The notes: generated by a model not told the origin, from the letters alone. A stretch of DNA of 64,000 bases from an uncultured Parasphingopyxis sp. (GCA_947259005.1 CAMYKP010000012.1:297018-361017); one strand, 5' to 3'. Counted from the stretch's first letter, positions 27,152 to 36,672 are shown. Numbers and translations: made by a program.

Positions 27152-27607
27152 ATGGGGATGATACGCACGGCTGCACTTCTGGCTGCGCTGAGCCTGCCCA
27201 TGGCCGCACAGGCGCAACCGACCGACTTCGAGGATTGCGAAAATGCCTGGGCCGCCCAGCTTCAGAATCTGGTGATAGGCGAGAATGGCGAAGGTATCCG
27301 GACATATTATGACGGAGCCGTCACCCTTTTACAGATCGACACGATCGAACCGGCTGCAGCATCGGGCGGGATCATCGTGATGATGTGGACCGGCTCCGAA
27401 CTCAGCGATATCGAGCGGCACTGCTGGGTGACTTCAGGCCATAGCGGGATCGATGTCGACGCAACCGAATCCAGCTACGATCCGGCCGAAGGGCTGACCC
27501 TGTCCGTTCCGACTAGCAGATACAGCCAGGACGATGGCAGCCTGATCGAGGGGACACTCCGGTTCCGCCTCAACGCCGATGCGGGTACTTTGACGCCGCT
27601 CTACTGA
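27152..27607 (+). CDS. Small secreted protein, unknown function
   Basis: The ATG at 27152 (GGGGGAGAA upstream) gives 151 residues with a signal peptide cleaved near AQAQ. The mature part starts PTDFEDCENAWAAQL and is mainly beta-strand, with two cysteines about 60 residues apart that could form a disulfide in the periplasm. The family is not recognised and no catalytic motif is visible. It stands alone between the HIT and MaoC genes. Confidence 0.6.
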   Translation: MGMIRTAALLAALSLPMAAQAQPTDFEDCENAWAAQLQNLVIGENGEGIRTYYDGAVTLLQIDTIEPAAASGGIIVMMWTGSELSDIERHCWVTSGHSGIDVDATESSYDPAEGLTLSVPTSRYSQDDGSLIEGTLRFRLNADAGTLTPLY

Positions 27608-27621
27608 GCCGGGATCGAGGT

Positions 27622-28080
27622 TCAGGCCTGCGGTTTCTTCTTCTGCAGGCCGGATCGCTTGCAGGTCGCGACAAGATCGCCATGCTGGTTATAGGCCCGG
27701 TGCTCGAACGTCACGATCCCCTGATCGGGGCGGGACTTGGACTCGCGCAGGCCGACAACCTCGGTTTCCACTCGCACGGTATCGCCGTGGAAGAGCGGCT
27801 TTGGAAAGCGGACATCGTCCCAGCCGAGATTGGCCACAGCCGTGCCGAGCGTCGTATCGCCGACCGATACGCCGACCATTAGCGAGAGCGTGAAGCAGCT
27901 GTTGACGATCCGCGTGCCGAATTCGGTTTCGGTCCGGCAATATTCCTCGTCGAGGTGAAGCTGGGCCGGGTTGTGCGTCATTGTCGTGAACAGCACATTG
28001 TCTGTCTCGGTGATCGTCCGGCGGATCGGATGATCGAAAACCTGCCCCACTTCGAGTTCGTCGAACCATTTGCCTGCCAT
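27622..28080 (-). CDS. MaoC family (R)-hydratase
   Basis: 152 residues from ATG 28080 (GGAGCAACGACA upstream). The hotdog-fold signature [28 protein letters not shown] followed by [12 protein letters not shown] carries the catalytic Asp/His pair region seen in MaoC-like enoyl-CoA hydratases, and [13 protein letters not shown] forms the central helix. It probably hydrates an enoyl-CoA in an acyl-CoA degradation route. Nearby CaiB, ECH and thiolase-like genes on the same strand make a shared CoA-ester pathway likely. Confidence 0.92.
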   Translation of the reverse strand: MAGKWFDELEVGQVFDHPIRRTITETDNVLFTTMTHNPAQLHLDEEYCRTETEFGTRIVNSCFTLSLMVGVSVGDTTLGTAVANLGWDDVRFPKPLFHGDTVRVETEVVGLRESKSRPDQGIVTFEHRAYNQHGDLVATCKRSGLQKKKPQA

Positions 28081-28244
28081 TGTCGTTGCTCCATTGGATG
28101 TTGCTTTCACCGCCCTTAGCAAGAAGAAACGCCCGCGAAAATCGATCCGGGCCGCGTGCTGCGGAGAAATTCACGGATTTGGCTGCCGACTGATCAAGAT
28201 TTACGCTCCCTTGCGCCAAGGCGCGTCCGGTTTATAGCGGCCCC

Positions 28245-28754
28245 ATGTCTACACCAACGCCAGATCACCGTTCGGGCTCCGATAGCCGCACCTTACGCGA
28301 CGCATTGGGCTGTTTCGGCACCGGCGTGACCATCGTCGCGACCCTGGACCGCGACGACAGGCCGGTCGGGCTGACAGCCAACAGCTTCACCTCGGTTTCG
28401 CTCGACCCCGAATTGCTGCTTGTCTGCCTGAACAAGAAATCGGCGACGCTGCCCTGGTTCAAACGCGCTGAAGCCTTCGCGGTCAATGTTCTCCATATCG
28501 GTCAGCAGGATGTCGCCCAGCGCTTTGCAACGCCGGACATCGACCGGTTTCGCGATACGGACTGGGAGGCATGGTCGACGGGCGTGCCGATGCTCTGCGA
28601 CTCTCTCGCCAATTTCGAATGCGCGAAATTCGCCGAATATGACGGCGGCGACCACCTGATCCTGCTCGGTCGCGTGATCCGCGTCCGCTTTGATTCCGAT
28701 CGCGATCCACTGCTCTATTTTCGCGGCACCTATCGCGAGCTGCATTTCGACTAA
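28245..28754 (+). CDS. Flavin reductase-like FMN-binding protein
   Basis: 169 residues with the flavin reductase-like split barrel: LRDALGCFGTGVTIVATLDRDDRPVGLTANSFTSVSLDPELLLVCL, then the KKSATLPWFKRAEAFAVNVL strand pair. These proteins use NAD(P)H to supply reduced FMN or FAD to a two-component monooxygenase. No monooxygenase partner is adjacent. It is divergent from MaoC and convergent with the thiolase-like gene, three bases apart. Confidence 0.92.
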   Translation: MSTPTPDHRSGSDSRTLRDALGCFGTGVTIVATLDRDDRPVGLTANSFTSVSLDPELLLVCLNKKSATLPWFKRAEAFAVNVLHIGQQDVAQRFATPDIDRFRDTDWEAWSTGVPMLCDSLANFECAKFAEYDGGDHLILLGRVIRVRFDSDRDPLLYFRGTYRELHFD

Positions 28755-28757
28755 ATC

Positions 28758-30293
28758 TCAGTCGGCGAAGGTAAAGATATTGCGATTGTCGTCTTCGCCG
28801 CGAACCAATATCCTCCGCCCGAACGGTTCACCCTCCTGCAGCACTGCCAGCGTCTCGGCGTCGTCCGGCGCAGCCCGGGCTACGAACCGTTCGCCGCTTT
28901 CGACCTGACCGACGACCGCGCCGACTGTCTCCGTCTTGCCCGGCACAACGGTAAAAGTCTCGACCACACCTTCGCCGACCATCTCCTCGATCGTGTCGAC
29001 CTCGTCCTGATCGCGATCGACATCGGCATAGCGTTCGGCATCGGGCCATGCTGCTGGCCGGGCCGAATAGATACCGACAGCGTTTTTATGCATCACCCCG
29101 CCATTGGCGTTGACCAGCGCATAGCTGTTTCGATCCGCGCGCAGACGCATGACCGCCTCGGCGATGGCATGGGCAGAATAGTTGTTTCCGGCACCGCCAA
29201 AGAACGGCAAGCCGCCGGTCAAGGTCAATCCGCGCGGATCGTCCGGCGCAATGCCGAAGGCGTCGATAATGTTAAACAACGGAATGGCAAAACAGCTGTA
29301 AAGATCGAAATAGGATATATCGTCCATTGCGATCCCGGTTATTTCGAGAGCCAAACTGACAGACTTTATGGCTGTGGTGCTCTTGCCCAGATCGGGCCGT
29401 GACAGCACGGTGGTTTCCGCAGCCTGGGTCGCCGCGTGAATATAGATCCACTTTTCCTCGGGAATACCAAGTTCTCGGGCCTTGCCCACCGAGGCGATCA
29501 GGATCGCGGCCGCTTGATTGACCTGATCGCGAGCCACAGTCATGCGTGCATAGGGTTCGGCAAGTATACGGTTACGCTTGGTGACGGTCGCCAGTTCCTC
29601 AACAGAACGCGCAACCGGCGACGCTGCATAGGGGTTTTTCGCCGCAACGTCGCTGAACGGCGCGAAAAGTTTGGCGATGTCCAAGCGATACTCATCCAAC
29701 GATCTGCCGAGATCGGCGCGGCGGCGATTTTCGAACAGCGCATAGAGCGGGATGACGGTGCGCAGACCGTTATAGCGCAACATGCGTTCAAACAGATTGC
29801 CAATCCCGAAGCCGCGATCTTCAAGCTGGCCGTCCACCTCTTCAGACCAGTCTCGCTGTTCGCCCTTGGCCATCAGGGTCAGGACCGTCGAAATGGCTTC
29901 CGACCCCACAATAGCGGCAACTTGGGACCGACCCTCCGCTATATCCGTAGCCAATTCACCGACCATTTTCTGATTGCCCTGCCCGCCGACAATTTCGAGA
30001 ATCGCGCGTTCGGGATTGGCCCCAACCCGCGCGCCATAGGAACGCGGAGGATTGTTAGACTTGCCGAACGGCACCGGTGCCCGCGGTGTCGAAATCTCGA
30101 ACTGACGTATCGCCGCAATCGTATCAATGGCACCCACAACATCGCCCTCGGCACCGCAATCGGCAATCGCCGCCGCCAGAGCCTTGCCGCCAAGGTCCAT
30201 CGGCGAGAGAGCCTGATAGCCCGCGTCATCGGGGCGCTCTGCAAACTGGCCGACACCGATGATAACAGGTGTCGTATCTGGAATAACTGTCAT
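28758..30293 (-). CDS. Thiolase-like acetyl-CoA acetyltransferase
   Basis: 511 residues. The N-terminal IIGVGQFAERPDDAGYQALSPMDL and the mid-protein FDLYSCFAIPLFNI and GGLPFFGGAGNNYSAHAIAEAVM segments match the SCP-x/thiolase-like acetyl-CoA acetyltransferase family, with an extra C-terminal OB-like domain (from about residue 420). The N-terminal nucleophile Cys of degradative thiolases is not evident, so true thiolytic activity is uncertain. The ATG overlaps the upstream enoyl-CoA hydratase stop (TAATG), showing one operon CaiB-ECH-thiolase-like. Confidence 0.88.
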   Translation of the reverse strand: MTVIPDTTPVIIGVGQFAERPDDAGYQALSPMDLGGKALAAAIADCGAEGDVVGAIDTIAAIRQFEISTPRAPVPFGKSNNPPRSYGARVGANPERAILEIVGGQGNQKMVGELATDIAEGRSQVAAIVGSEAISTVLTLMAKGEQRDWSEEVDGQLEDRGFGIGNLFERMLRYNGLRTVIPLYALFENRRRADLGRSLDEYRLDIAKLFAPFSDVAAKNPYAASPVARSVEELATVTKRNRILAEPYARMTVARDQVNQAAAILIASVGKARELGIPEEKWIYIHAATQAAETTVLSRPDLGKSTTAIKSVSLALEITGIAMDDISYFDLYSCFAIPLFNIIDAFGIAPDDPRGLTLTGGLPFFGGAGNNYSAHAIAEAVMRLRADRNSYALVNANGGVMHKNAVGIYSARPAAWPDAERYADVDRDQDEVDTIEEMVGEGVVETFTVVPGKTETVGAVVGQVESGERFVARAAPDDAETLAVLQEGEPFGRRILVRGEDDNRNIFTFAD

Positions 30294-31060
30294 TACTTGA
30301 ACTCCGGTTGTTGCTTTCCGAGAAACGCCGCTGCGCCCCGGATGAAATCTTCGCCCTGAAAGGCATCTGCGAACTGGGCTTCCGTTTCGGCATCGTCATC
30401 GGCCTGCCCGTCCAGTATCCGGCGGACGATTGCCTTGCTCATGATCTGGCTGTGCGCGGAAACGGATATCATGGTTTCGGCCAGCGAAGCCGCCTCTTCA
30501 TGCGGATCGCCGGCGAGGATCGTGACCAGTCCGATATCGCGCGCCTCTTCCGCAGACATAAGCTGCCCGGTAAACAGGATGCGCTTTGCCTGTGAAGGGC
30601 CGACCAGATCGACAAGCAGCTTGGTGTCGTGCAGCGAATAGACAAGACCGAGCTTGGCCGGGGTGATGCCGAAGCGCGCCCTGGGGCCTGCCACCCTTAT
30701 GTCGCAGGCAATCGCGATGCCGCAGCCTCCGCCGATACAGTCATGATCAACAATCGCGATGGTCGGCTTGGGCGCGCGGGCCAGCTCATGCTGGACCCGG
30801 CGGATCGCCGCCTGGTTGCGGGAGCGCCATTCGGGATCATCGGCCCCAGCTGCGAATTCCCCGATATCGGCGCCCGCGCTGAACGCGCTGTCCTTCCGGC
30901 TGGCGCGCACCATCATCACCCGGATCGCCGGATCGTCCATCGCTTCGGCGAGCAGTTCTGGAAACAGCTCCCACATCTGCTGCGAAAAGGCGTTATGCTT
31001 GTCCGGCCGGTCGATGGTCAGATGCACGATCCTGCCGGACTTTTCGAGACGCAGCGTCAT
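30293..31060 (-). CDS. Enoyl-CoA hydratase/isomerase family protein
   Basis: 255 residues from ATG 31060, which overlaps the CaiB gene stop. The crotonase fold is shown by VHLTIDRPDKHNAFSQQM, the first oxyanion segment SAFSAGADIGEF, and the second oxyanion loop DHDCIGGGCGIAIACDIRVAGPRARFGITPAKLGLVY. The usual catalytic Glu of the second pair sits near GITPAKLGL but is not unambiguous, so hydratase versus isomerase is open. It acts with the flanking CaiB and thiolase-like proteins on an unknown CoA ester. Confidence 0.92.
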   Translation of the reverse strand: MTLRLEKSGRIVHLTIDRPDKHNAFSQQMWELFPELLAEAMDDPAIRVMMVRASRKDSAFSAGADIGEFAAGADDPEWRSRNQAAIRRVQHELARAPKPTIAIVDHDCIGGGCGIAIACDIRVAGPRARFGITPAKLGLVYSLHDTKLLVDLVGPSQAKRILFTGQLMSAEEARDIGLVTILAGDPHEEAASLAETMISVSAHSQIMSKAIVRRILDGQADDDAETEAQFADAFQGEDFIRGAAAFLGKQQPEFK

Positions 31061-32145
31061 CCGTCCTGATCCAGTTCCGGGGCAGGCCGGACCGGCAGGC
31101 CCGGTTCCTTCAGGAAGCGGATCGCCGGGCCGATCTGGTGCGTGCCATCCCGTTCGACCAGCATAGCGCGTTCGGTCACCAGATCGCTGTCCAGCGCTTC
31201 GCGGAAATCGAGAACCGGTGAGAAGGCAACATCCTTGTCGGCAAACCATGCCTCCCATTCGTCGCGCGTTTTCGTGGCGAAAGTCTCGCCGAGAAAGGCG
31301 CGCAACGGGGCTTGCGCTGCCCCGGCATCTGCCTCGCCCAGCGGAATGAGATCGGGCCGGTCCAGCGCCTCGAGAAGATTGCGGACAAACTTCATTTCCC
31401 GCGCGCCAAGGACCACGAAACGATCATCTTTCGTCTTGTACACACTGTAAAAAGCCGCGCCACCGAGCGAACGCTGGGACTGGGATCGCGGAGTTTCGCC
31501 GCCGCTGACTGCGCTTCCGGCCGTATGCGCGCCCCAGGGCAGCATCGAATCGAACATCGTCGCGTCGATATAGTCCCCCTGCCCGCTTTTCTCCCGCCCG
31601 ATCAGCGCCATAAGGATAGCCGACAGCGCGGTCAGCCCGGCCGCCATGTCCCCCGATGCGACACCGGGAACAACCGGCGCTCCATCCGGGCCGTCATTGA
31701 CCGACAGGAAACCGGTCAGCGCCTGGACCGCAAGATCATGCGCCGGATGATGCGCCATCGCGCCTTCCTGCCCGAAGGCCGAGATGGAACAGTAAACGAT
31801 ACGCGGATTGATTGCGGACACAGCGGCATAGTCGAAGCCGAGCCGCTGCATCACGCCGGGCCGAAACCCTTCGACAAACACATCGGCCTCGGCAATCAGC
31901 TCGTGCAGCCGCGCCTTGCCGTCTTCGCTCTTCAGGTCGAGAACGATGCTTTTCTTGCCGCGGTTGAGGCTGCGGAACCAGACGGACTGGCCGGCCTCCA
32001 TCGGCGGCATGTCGCGCGCCGGATCGCCGGCTGCCGGTTCGATCTTGATGACCTCAGCCCCTTGATCCGCCATCATCATCGTCGCCATCGGCCCCGGCAG
32101 GAATAACGACAGGTCTATTACCTTTATACCGTCCAGCTTCGCCAT
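31057..32145 (-). CDS. CaiB/BaiF family III CoA-transferase
   Basis: 362 residues from ATG 32145, starting MAKLDGIKVIDLSLFLPGPMATMMMADQGAEVIKIEP, the standard family III N-terminus. An in-frame ATG at 32199 is possible; neither has a strong ribosome site. The loop SVWFRSLNRGKKSIVLDLKS, and later NPRIVYCSISAFGQEGAMAHHPAHDLAVQALTG with the catalytic Asp in HDLAVQA, are typical. It moves CoA between a donor ester and a carboxylate. First gene of the CaiB-ECH-thiolase-like operon. Confidence 0.92.
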   Translation of the reverse strand: MAKLDGIKVIDLSLFLPGPMATMMMADQGAEVIKIEPAAGDPARDMPPMEAGQSVWFRSLNRGKKSIVLDLKSEDGKARLHELIAEADVFVEGFRPGVMQRLGFDYAAVSAINPRIVYCSISAFGQEGAMAHHPAHDLAVQALTGFLSVNDGPDGAPVVPGVASGDMAAGLTALSAILMALIGREKSGQGDYIDATMFDSMLPWGAHTAGSAVSGGETPRSQSQRSLGGAAFYSVYKTKDDRFVVLGAREMKFVRNLLEALDRPDLIPLGEADAGAAQAPLRAFLGETFATKTRDEWEAWFADKDVAFSPVLDFREALDSDLVTERAMLVERDGTHQIGPAIRFLKEPGLPVRPAPELDQDG

Positions 32146-32363
32146 CGGATCAAACGGTGCCGCCCGGTGCGGGAGCACGAAGCTGCCCCTGTAAGACATG
32201 GCCAAATCGTTCGCGCATTCTCGTTCCTCATTGATATCAGGCACCGAAAAATACGCCGCCGCTTTCCCTGCCTTGAGCGCCGGAGGCGTTTCGTCAAGCC
32301 TCTCTTTTGGTCTCCGGGCGGAACAATATTGGTCAAGCGGCATGTCTCGTCTAGGGTCGGAAG

Positions 32364-32828
32364 ATGGAACGCTACGAACATACACCGGCAGAGCTTGTTG
32401 CCCGCGCGCGTGAAGCGGCGGCGAAGGCCCATGCGCCCTATTCGGGATTTTCCGTCGGCTGCGCGATCGAGGCGGAGGATGGCAGTATCGCCATTGGCAG
32501 CAATATGGAAAATGCCTGTTACCGGCTCGGCACCTGCGCCGAGATTTCGGCCCTGACATCGGCCCAGCAGGAGTTCGGGCTCGACAAGATACGGCGGATC
32601 GCAGTCGCCGGTGGCCATATCGGCGCGGGTGGAGCGCTGACCGGGGAACAGACAGTGCTGCCCTGCGGTGGATGCCGGCAGGCGATTGCCGAAGCCCGCG
32701 ATCTTTCCGGTTTCGATATTGAGATCATCGCGGCATCCGGCGATGGCGGCGCAATATCCACCCACCGGATTTCGGCCCTGCTCCCGGCGAGTTTCGGCGC
32801 CGACAATCTGGACGATGCGCAAGACTAG
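32364..32828 (+). CDS. cdd: Cytidine deaminase
   Basis: 154 residues. Zinc ligands and the catalytic Glu appear as Cys-Ala-Glu in TCAEISAL and PCGGCRQ; the substrate loop is SNMENACYRLG. The length fits the homotetrameric CDA class with a short C-terminal extension. It converts cytidine and deoxycytidine to uridine derivatives. Its stop TAG shares the palindrome CTAG with the convergent oxygenase gene. It lies near the nucleoside transporter, LOG and adenosine kinase genes, so a nucleoside salvage locus is likely. Confidence 0.93.
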   Translation: MERYEHTPAELVARAREAAAKAHAPYSGFSVGCAIEAEDGSIAIGSNMENACYRLGTCAEISALTSAQQEFGLDKIRRIAVAGGHIGAGGALTGEQTVLPCGGCRQAIAEARDLSGFDIEIIAASGDGGAISTHRISALLPASFGADNLDDAQD

Positions 32829-33760
32829 ACCAGATTGATCTCGCGCAGCCGCTGCAGGAGATATTCATGCGCGGAGATCGGCTCGGGATAGCGGTTGGGA
32901 TTGTCTTCCGAGATGCAGCTCGGCAGGGTTTCGATCATGTAATCGGGCCGGAAATGCAGGAAGAACGGCATCGAGTATCGCGCGTGACCACGCCGTTCGG
33001 GCGGCGGATTGACGACCCGGTGCGTGGTCGAGGGCAGCACATGGTTGGTCAGCCGCTGGAGCATATCGCCGATATTGACGGCAAGCTCGCCCTCCTTCGG
33101 CGTCACCGGCAGCCAGTTGCCGTTCCTGTCCAGCAACTCGAGACCGGCCTCCTCGGCGCCCAATAAAAGCGTGATCGTATTGATGTCTTCGTGCGCCGCT
33201 GCACGCACGCCGGGCGCATCGGCGGGAACCGGCGGATAATGGATCAGGCGCATCACCGAATTGCCGTCTTCCACCGTATCCTCGAAAAAATCGGGCGCGA
33301 GGCCGAGATAAGTCGCGATCGCCGAGAGTATCCGCCGCCCGCTTTCGTCAAAGGCCGCGAAAAGCCTCTCAAACGTGTCATGAAAACCCGCCACTTCGTC
33401 GGGCCAGATATTGGGAGGCATCAGATCGGCAAAGCGATGCCCTTCGGGCAGCGTGCGGCCGACATGCCAAAATTCCTTCAGATCATATTCGGTGGCGTCC
33501 TTCGCGGTTTCGATGCCGAACGGCGTGTAGCCACGCGCCCCGCCGCCGCCTTTTATGAAATAGCGGCGCTTCACCTCTTCGGGCAGCGCGAAAAACTCCC
33601 GCATCCTGACATCGGCTTCGGCGATCAGATCGGCAGGCACACCGTGATCGGAAACAACCGCAAAGCCATAGGTGGAAAAGGACCGGCCGATTTCCTGCGC
33701 AAAACTGAGCGCGTCACTATCCGCATCGCGAAGGGAAACCGAGGCAATCGTATCGGGCAA
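32825..33760 (-). CDS. Isopenicillin N synthase-like 2-oxoglutarate/Fe(II) dioxygenase
   Basis: 311 residues. The DSBH iron ligands are His-x-Asp in AAHEDINTITLLLG and the distal His in STTHRVVNP, followed by the Arg/Ser pair in RGHARYSMPFF that binds 2-oxoglutarate. The N-terminal DIOX_N region (FSTYGFAVVSDHGVPADLI) is present. The family includes desaturases and hydroxylases of varied small molecules; the substrate is unknown. It sits between the convergent cdd gene and the CNT transporter gene, and a role in nucleoside or purine modification is possible from location only. Confidence 0.92.
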   Translation of the reverse strand: MPDTIASVSLRDADSDALSFAQEIGRSFSTYGFAVVSDHGVPADLIAEADVRMREFFALPEEVKRRYFIKGGGGARGYTPFGIETAKDATEYDLKEFWHVGRTLPEGHRFADLMPPNIWPDEVAGFHDTFERLFAAFDESGRRILSAIATYLGLAPDFFEDTVEDGNSVMRLIHYPPVPADAPGVRAAAHEDINTITLLLGAEEAGLELLDRNGNWLPVTPKEGELAVNIGDMLQRLTNHVLPSTTHRVVNPPPERRGHARYSMPFFLHFRPDYMIETLPSCISEDNPNRYPEPISAHEYLLQRLREINLV

Positions 33761-33808
33761 GAGGCAATCCTGTGGGCAATCAGTGGAAAGGGAATCGCGC
33801 CAGCTTTA

Positions 33809-35047
33809 TCAGCTCAGCAATAATCCGGCGAGTGCAGCGCTCATCAGGTTGGCGAGCGACCCGGCGGCCAGCGCCTTCAAGCCGAGCCTGGCGATGACCG
33901 GCCGCTGGTTGGGCGCGAGCCCGCCGGTAACCGCCATCTGGATCGCAATCGAGAGCAGATTGGCAAATCCGCACAGGGCAAATGTTACAATTGCGACGCT
34001 GCGCTCCGATAGTCCGCCTTCACCTGCACCGAGCGCGATAAAGGCGACAAATTCGTTGAGGACAACCTTGGTGCCGAACAGGCCGCCAGCCGCCAGTGCC
34101 TCATCCCATGGTACGCCGATCAGATACATGATCGGTGCAAAAACATAACCGACAAGCTGCTGGAAACTGAGTTCCGGGAAGCCGAACCAACCGCCAATGC
34201 CGCCAAGCAGCCCGTTTGCAAGCGCCACCAGGGCAACGAAAGCAAGCACCATCGCCCCAACCATGACCGCAATCCGCACGCCGGTTTGTGCGCCCATGGA
34301 AGCCGCCATGATGATATTGACCGGCTTCTCCTCCTCATATTCGACATCGGCGGGGAGGACTGGCTCGGATGCCAGATCGGCAGGGTTGTCCGGCATTATG
34401 ATCTTCGCCATCAGGATGCCGCCTGGCGCCGACATGAAGGCGGCAGCAAGCAGATAATCAATCTGTATGCCCATTGCGGCATAGGCGGCGAGGATCGTTC
34501 CCGCGACACCCGCCATGCCAACACTCATAACGGTAAAAAGCTGCGACGGGGTAAGCCCGGCCAGATAGGGCCTGATGACGAGAGGGGATTCGGATTGGCC
34601 GACAAAGATATTAGCCGCTGCACAGAGCGATTCGACTTTGCTGATCCCGGTAACCTTCTGGATAGCGCCGCCCACCCACCGGATCACGAACTGCATAATC
34701 CCGAGATAATAGAAAATCGAAACCAGCGACGCGAAGAAGATGATTACGGGCAATGCGGCAATGGCGAAGCTGTTGCCGCCGATCTCCGGATTTGCGAGGG
34801 GCCCGAAGATGAAGTTCGTTCCCTCCTGCGCATAACCAAGAAGGTTGGAAACACCGCGGGCCATCGCGGCAATGCCGGCCCGGCCCCAGTCCGTGTAGAG
34901 TACCAGTACGGCGATACCAGCCTGTAAACCGAACGCAGCTGTCACCACCCTCAGGCGAATCGCCTTGCGGTTGGAGGATAGCAGGAAAGCGGCCAGCAGG
35001 ATCACCGCGATCCCGGCAAAGCTCATCGCAATGTTGGAAAGGTTCAT
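33809..35047 (-). CDS. Concentrative nucleoside transporter (NupC/CNT family)
   Basis: 412 residues from ATG 35047. The layout of about 10-12 helices and the motifs GQSESPLVIRPYLAGLTPSQLFTVMSVGMAG and GTKVVLNEFVAFIALG are the CNT substrate and sodium site signatures. It imports nucleosides with Na+ or H+. Its ATG begins one base after the stop of the LOG gene, so it is the last gene of the adenosine kinase-LOG-CNT operon. Confidence 0.94.
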   Translation of the reverse strand: MNLSNIAMSFAGIAVILLAAFLLSSNRKAIRLRVVTAAFGLQAGIAVLVLYTDWGRAGIAAMARGVSNLLGYAQEGTNFIFGPLANPEIGGNSFAIAALPVIIFFASLVSIFYYLGIMQFVIRWVGGAIQKVTGISKVESLCAAANIFVGQSESPLVIRPYLAGLTPSQLFTVMSVGMAGVAGTILAAYAAMGIQIDYLLAAAFMSAPGGILMAKIIMPDNPADLASEPVLPADVEYEEEKPVNIIMAASMGAQTGVRIAVMVGAMVLAFVALVALANGLLGGIGGWFGFPELSFQQLVGYVFAPIMYLIGVPWDEALAAGGLFGTKVVLNEFVAFIALGAGEGGLSERSVAIVTFALCGFANLLSIAIQMAVTGGLAPNQRPVIARLGLKALAAGSLANLMSAALAGLLLS

Positions 35048-35048
35048 A

Positions 35049-35618
35049 TTACCAGACCATCCCCTGTTCAGCCCCGTTTTCTGCAGTTTCGAGCTGTGTG
35101 ATTGCATCGCCTATATCGGTGGACACAAGCAGGTGGCCGCGCCGTGCTGGCGAGATGAATCCGCTCTCGACGACATGGTCGATAAAGCTGATCAGCGAAT
35201 CCCAGAACCCCGCAACATTGAGCAGCAGGAATGGCTTTGCATGATAGCCGAGCGCATTCCAGGACCAGGCTTCGAACAGTTCGTCCAGCGTACCGACGCC
35301 GCCCGGCATCGCGACAAAGCCGTCGCAAAGGTCCGTCATCTTGGCTTTGCGTTCATGCATGGAGGGCACGATATGCAGTTCCGTGAGGCCGCGATGTGCG
35401 ACCTCCAGATCGACCAGGGCTTCCGGGATCACGCCATGCACTTCGCCTTTGGCTTCAAGCACGGCATCGGCAATGATTCCCATCAGGCCCAGCCTGCCAC
35501 CGCCATAGACCAGCCCGATATCCCGCGCCGCCATTTCCCGGCCCAGCGTTCGGGCGGCCTCGGCAAATTGCGGTTCAACGCCTGAATTTGAACCACAATA
35601 AACGGCCAGTCTTCGCAT
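35049..35618 (-). CDS. LOG family phosphoribohydrolase (TIGR00730)
   Basis: 189 residues from ATG 35618. It has VYCGSNSG at the start, VYGGGRLGLMG, and the catalytic PGGVGTLDELFEAWSW motif (PGGxGTxxE) of LOG-type cytokinin riboside 5'-monophosphate phosphoribohydrolases. Bacterial members split AMP or cytokinin nucleotides to base plus ribose 5-phosphate. Gene order with an adenosine kinase upstream and a nucleoside transporter downstream supports purine nucleoside salvage. Confidence 0.93.
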   Translation of the reverse strand: MRRLAVYCGSNSGVEPQFAEAARTLGREMAARDIGLVYGGGRLGLMGIIADAVLEAKGEVHGVIPEALVDLEVAHRGLTELHIVPSMHERKAKMTDLCDGFVAMPGGVGTLDELFEAWSWNALGYHAKPFLLLNVAGFWDSLISFIDHVVESGFISPARRGHLLVSTDIGDAITQLETAENGAEQGMVW

Positions 35619-35685
35619 GTGTATTTGCCCCTCTAAAGGCTGGTTTGGCGGTTGGCATGACGGCCGACGCGCAACTTGTAAACGG

Positions 35686-36672
35686 TCAATTGCCCGCGAG
35701 TGGGAGCAGTTCTCCGCGCGGCCGCGCGCCATATTCGGCGATCACCTCGGCAGCCGCTGCGGCGCCCAGTGCAAGGCTGGCTTCAAGCGACCGCCCCCAG
35801 GCATGGGCGGCAAGAAAGCCGGCGGCAAACAGATCGCCCGCGCCGGTCGTATCGACAAGTGCGCGGGGTTTGACGGCCGGAACCGAAACAATTTCACCAC
35901 CCCGGATCGCCATCGCCCCCTCGGCACCGCACGTGATCACGCAAAGATCGACATTTTTGGCCAGCGCAGCCATCGCGGCATCAAGATCGTCCGTGCCGGC
36001 AAGTGCGCGCACCTCATCTTCGTTGCCGAACAGGATGTCGACCCGGCCGCTCTCGACCAGCTCGGTAAAATCCGGGCGGTGGCGACCGATGCAGGCGATG
36101 TCCGACAGGGTGAACGCGACAGCCCGGCCCGCCTCATGCGCGAAATCCGCGGCCTTTTTCATGGCGATGCGCGGTTTTGCGTGATCCCAGAGATAGGCTT
36201 CGAGATAGAGGATCGCGGCCCGGGCGATCTGGTCCGCGTCAATCGCATCAACCGAAAGATGCTCGGATGCGCCGCGATAGGTGTTCATCGTGCGCTGGGC
36301 ATCCGGCGTCACAAGGATCAGGCAGCGGCCTGTGCTGATGTCGCCAGCGAGCGACGGGGTGTCGAACGTCACGCCCTGAGCGCGAATATCATGGGTGAAG
36401 ATCGTGCCGAGCTGGTCCGGGCCAACCTGCCCCACAAAGGCCGCGCGGCCGCCTAGAGCGGCAATCCCCGCCATGCTGTTGGCGGCGGACCCGCCACTGG
36501 TTTCCTGGGCAGGACCCATCCGCGCGTAAAGCCGGTCAGCCTCGTCCGCGTCGAGAACCCGCATCGATCCTTTCGGCACGCCTTCCGCGGCAAGCAGGCC
36601 ATCATCGGCCGGCGCGATGACATCGACCACGGCATCGCCAATCGCCAGAACGTCATAATCGGTATCGGTCAA
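35686..36672 (-). CDS. Adenosine kinase, PfkB family (copy 2)
   Basis: 328 residues, a clear paralogue of the kinase at 22472-23470: it shares VLAIGDAVVDVIAPADDGLL, TSGGSAANSMAGIAALGGRAAFVGQVGPDQLG in continuous order and a DTTGAGDLFAAGFLAAHAWGRS catalytic region. It should phosphorylate adenosine or a related nucleoside. It is the first gene of the operon with LOG and the CNT transporter, so this copy is the one linked to imported nucleosides, while copy 1 may be housekeeping. Confidence 0.9.
   Translation of the reverse strand: MTDTDYDVLAIGDAVVDVIAPADDGLLAAEGVPKGSMRVLDADEADRLYARMGPAQETSGGSAANSMAGIAALGGRAAFVGQVGPDQLGTIFTHDIRAQGVTFDTPSLAGDISTGRCLILVTPDAQRTMNTYRGASEHLSVDAIDADQIARAAILYLEAYLWDHAKPRIAMKKAADFAHEAGRAVAFTLSDIACIGRHRPDFTELVESGRVDILFGNEDEVRALAGTDDLDAAMAALAKNVDLCVITCGAEGAMAIRGGEIVSVPAVKPRALVDTTGAGDLFAAGFLAAHAWGRSLEASLALGAAAAAEVIAEYGARPRGELLPLAGN

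Noticed and set aside
32146..32559. N-terminal extension of the CaiB-like protein
   Set aside because: The added residues do not resemble CoA-transferases and start far upstream of the conserved MAKLDGIKVIDLS; a short extension to 32199 stays possible.
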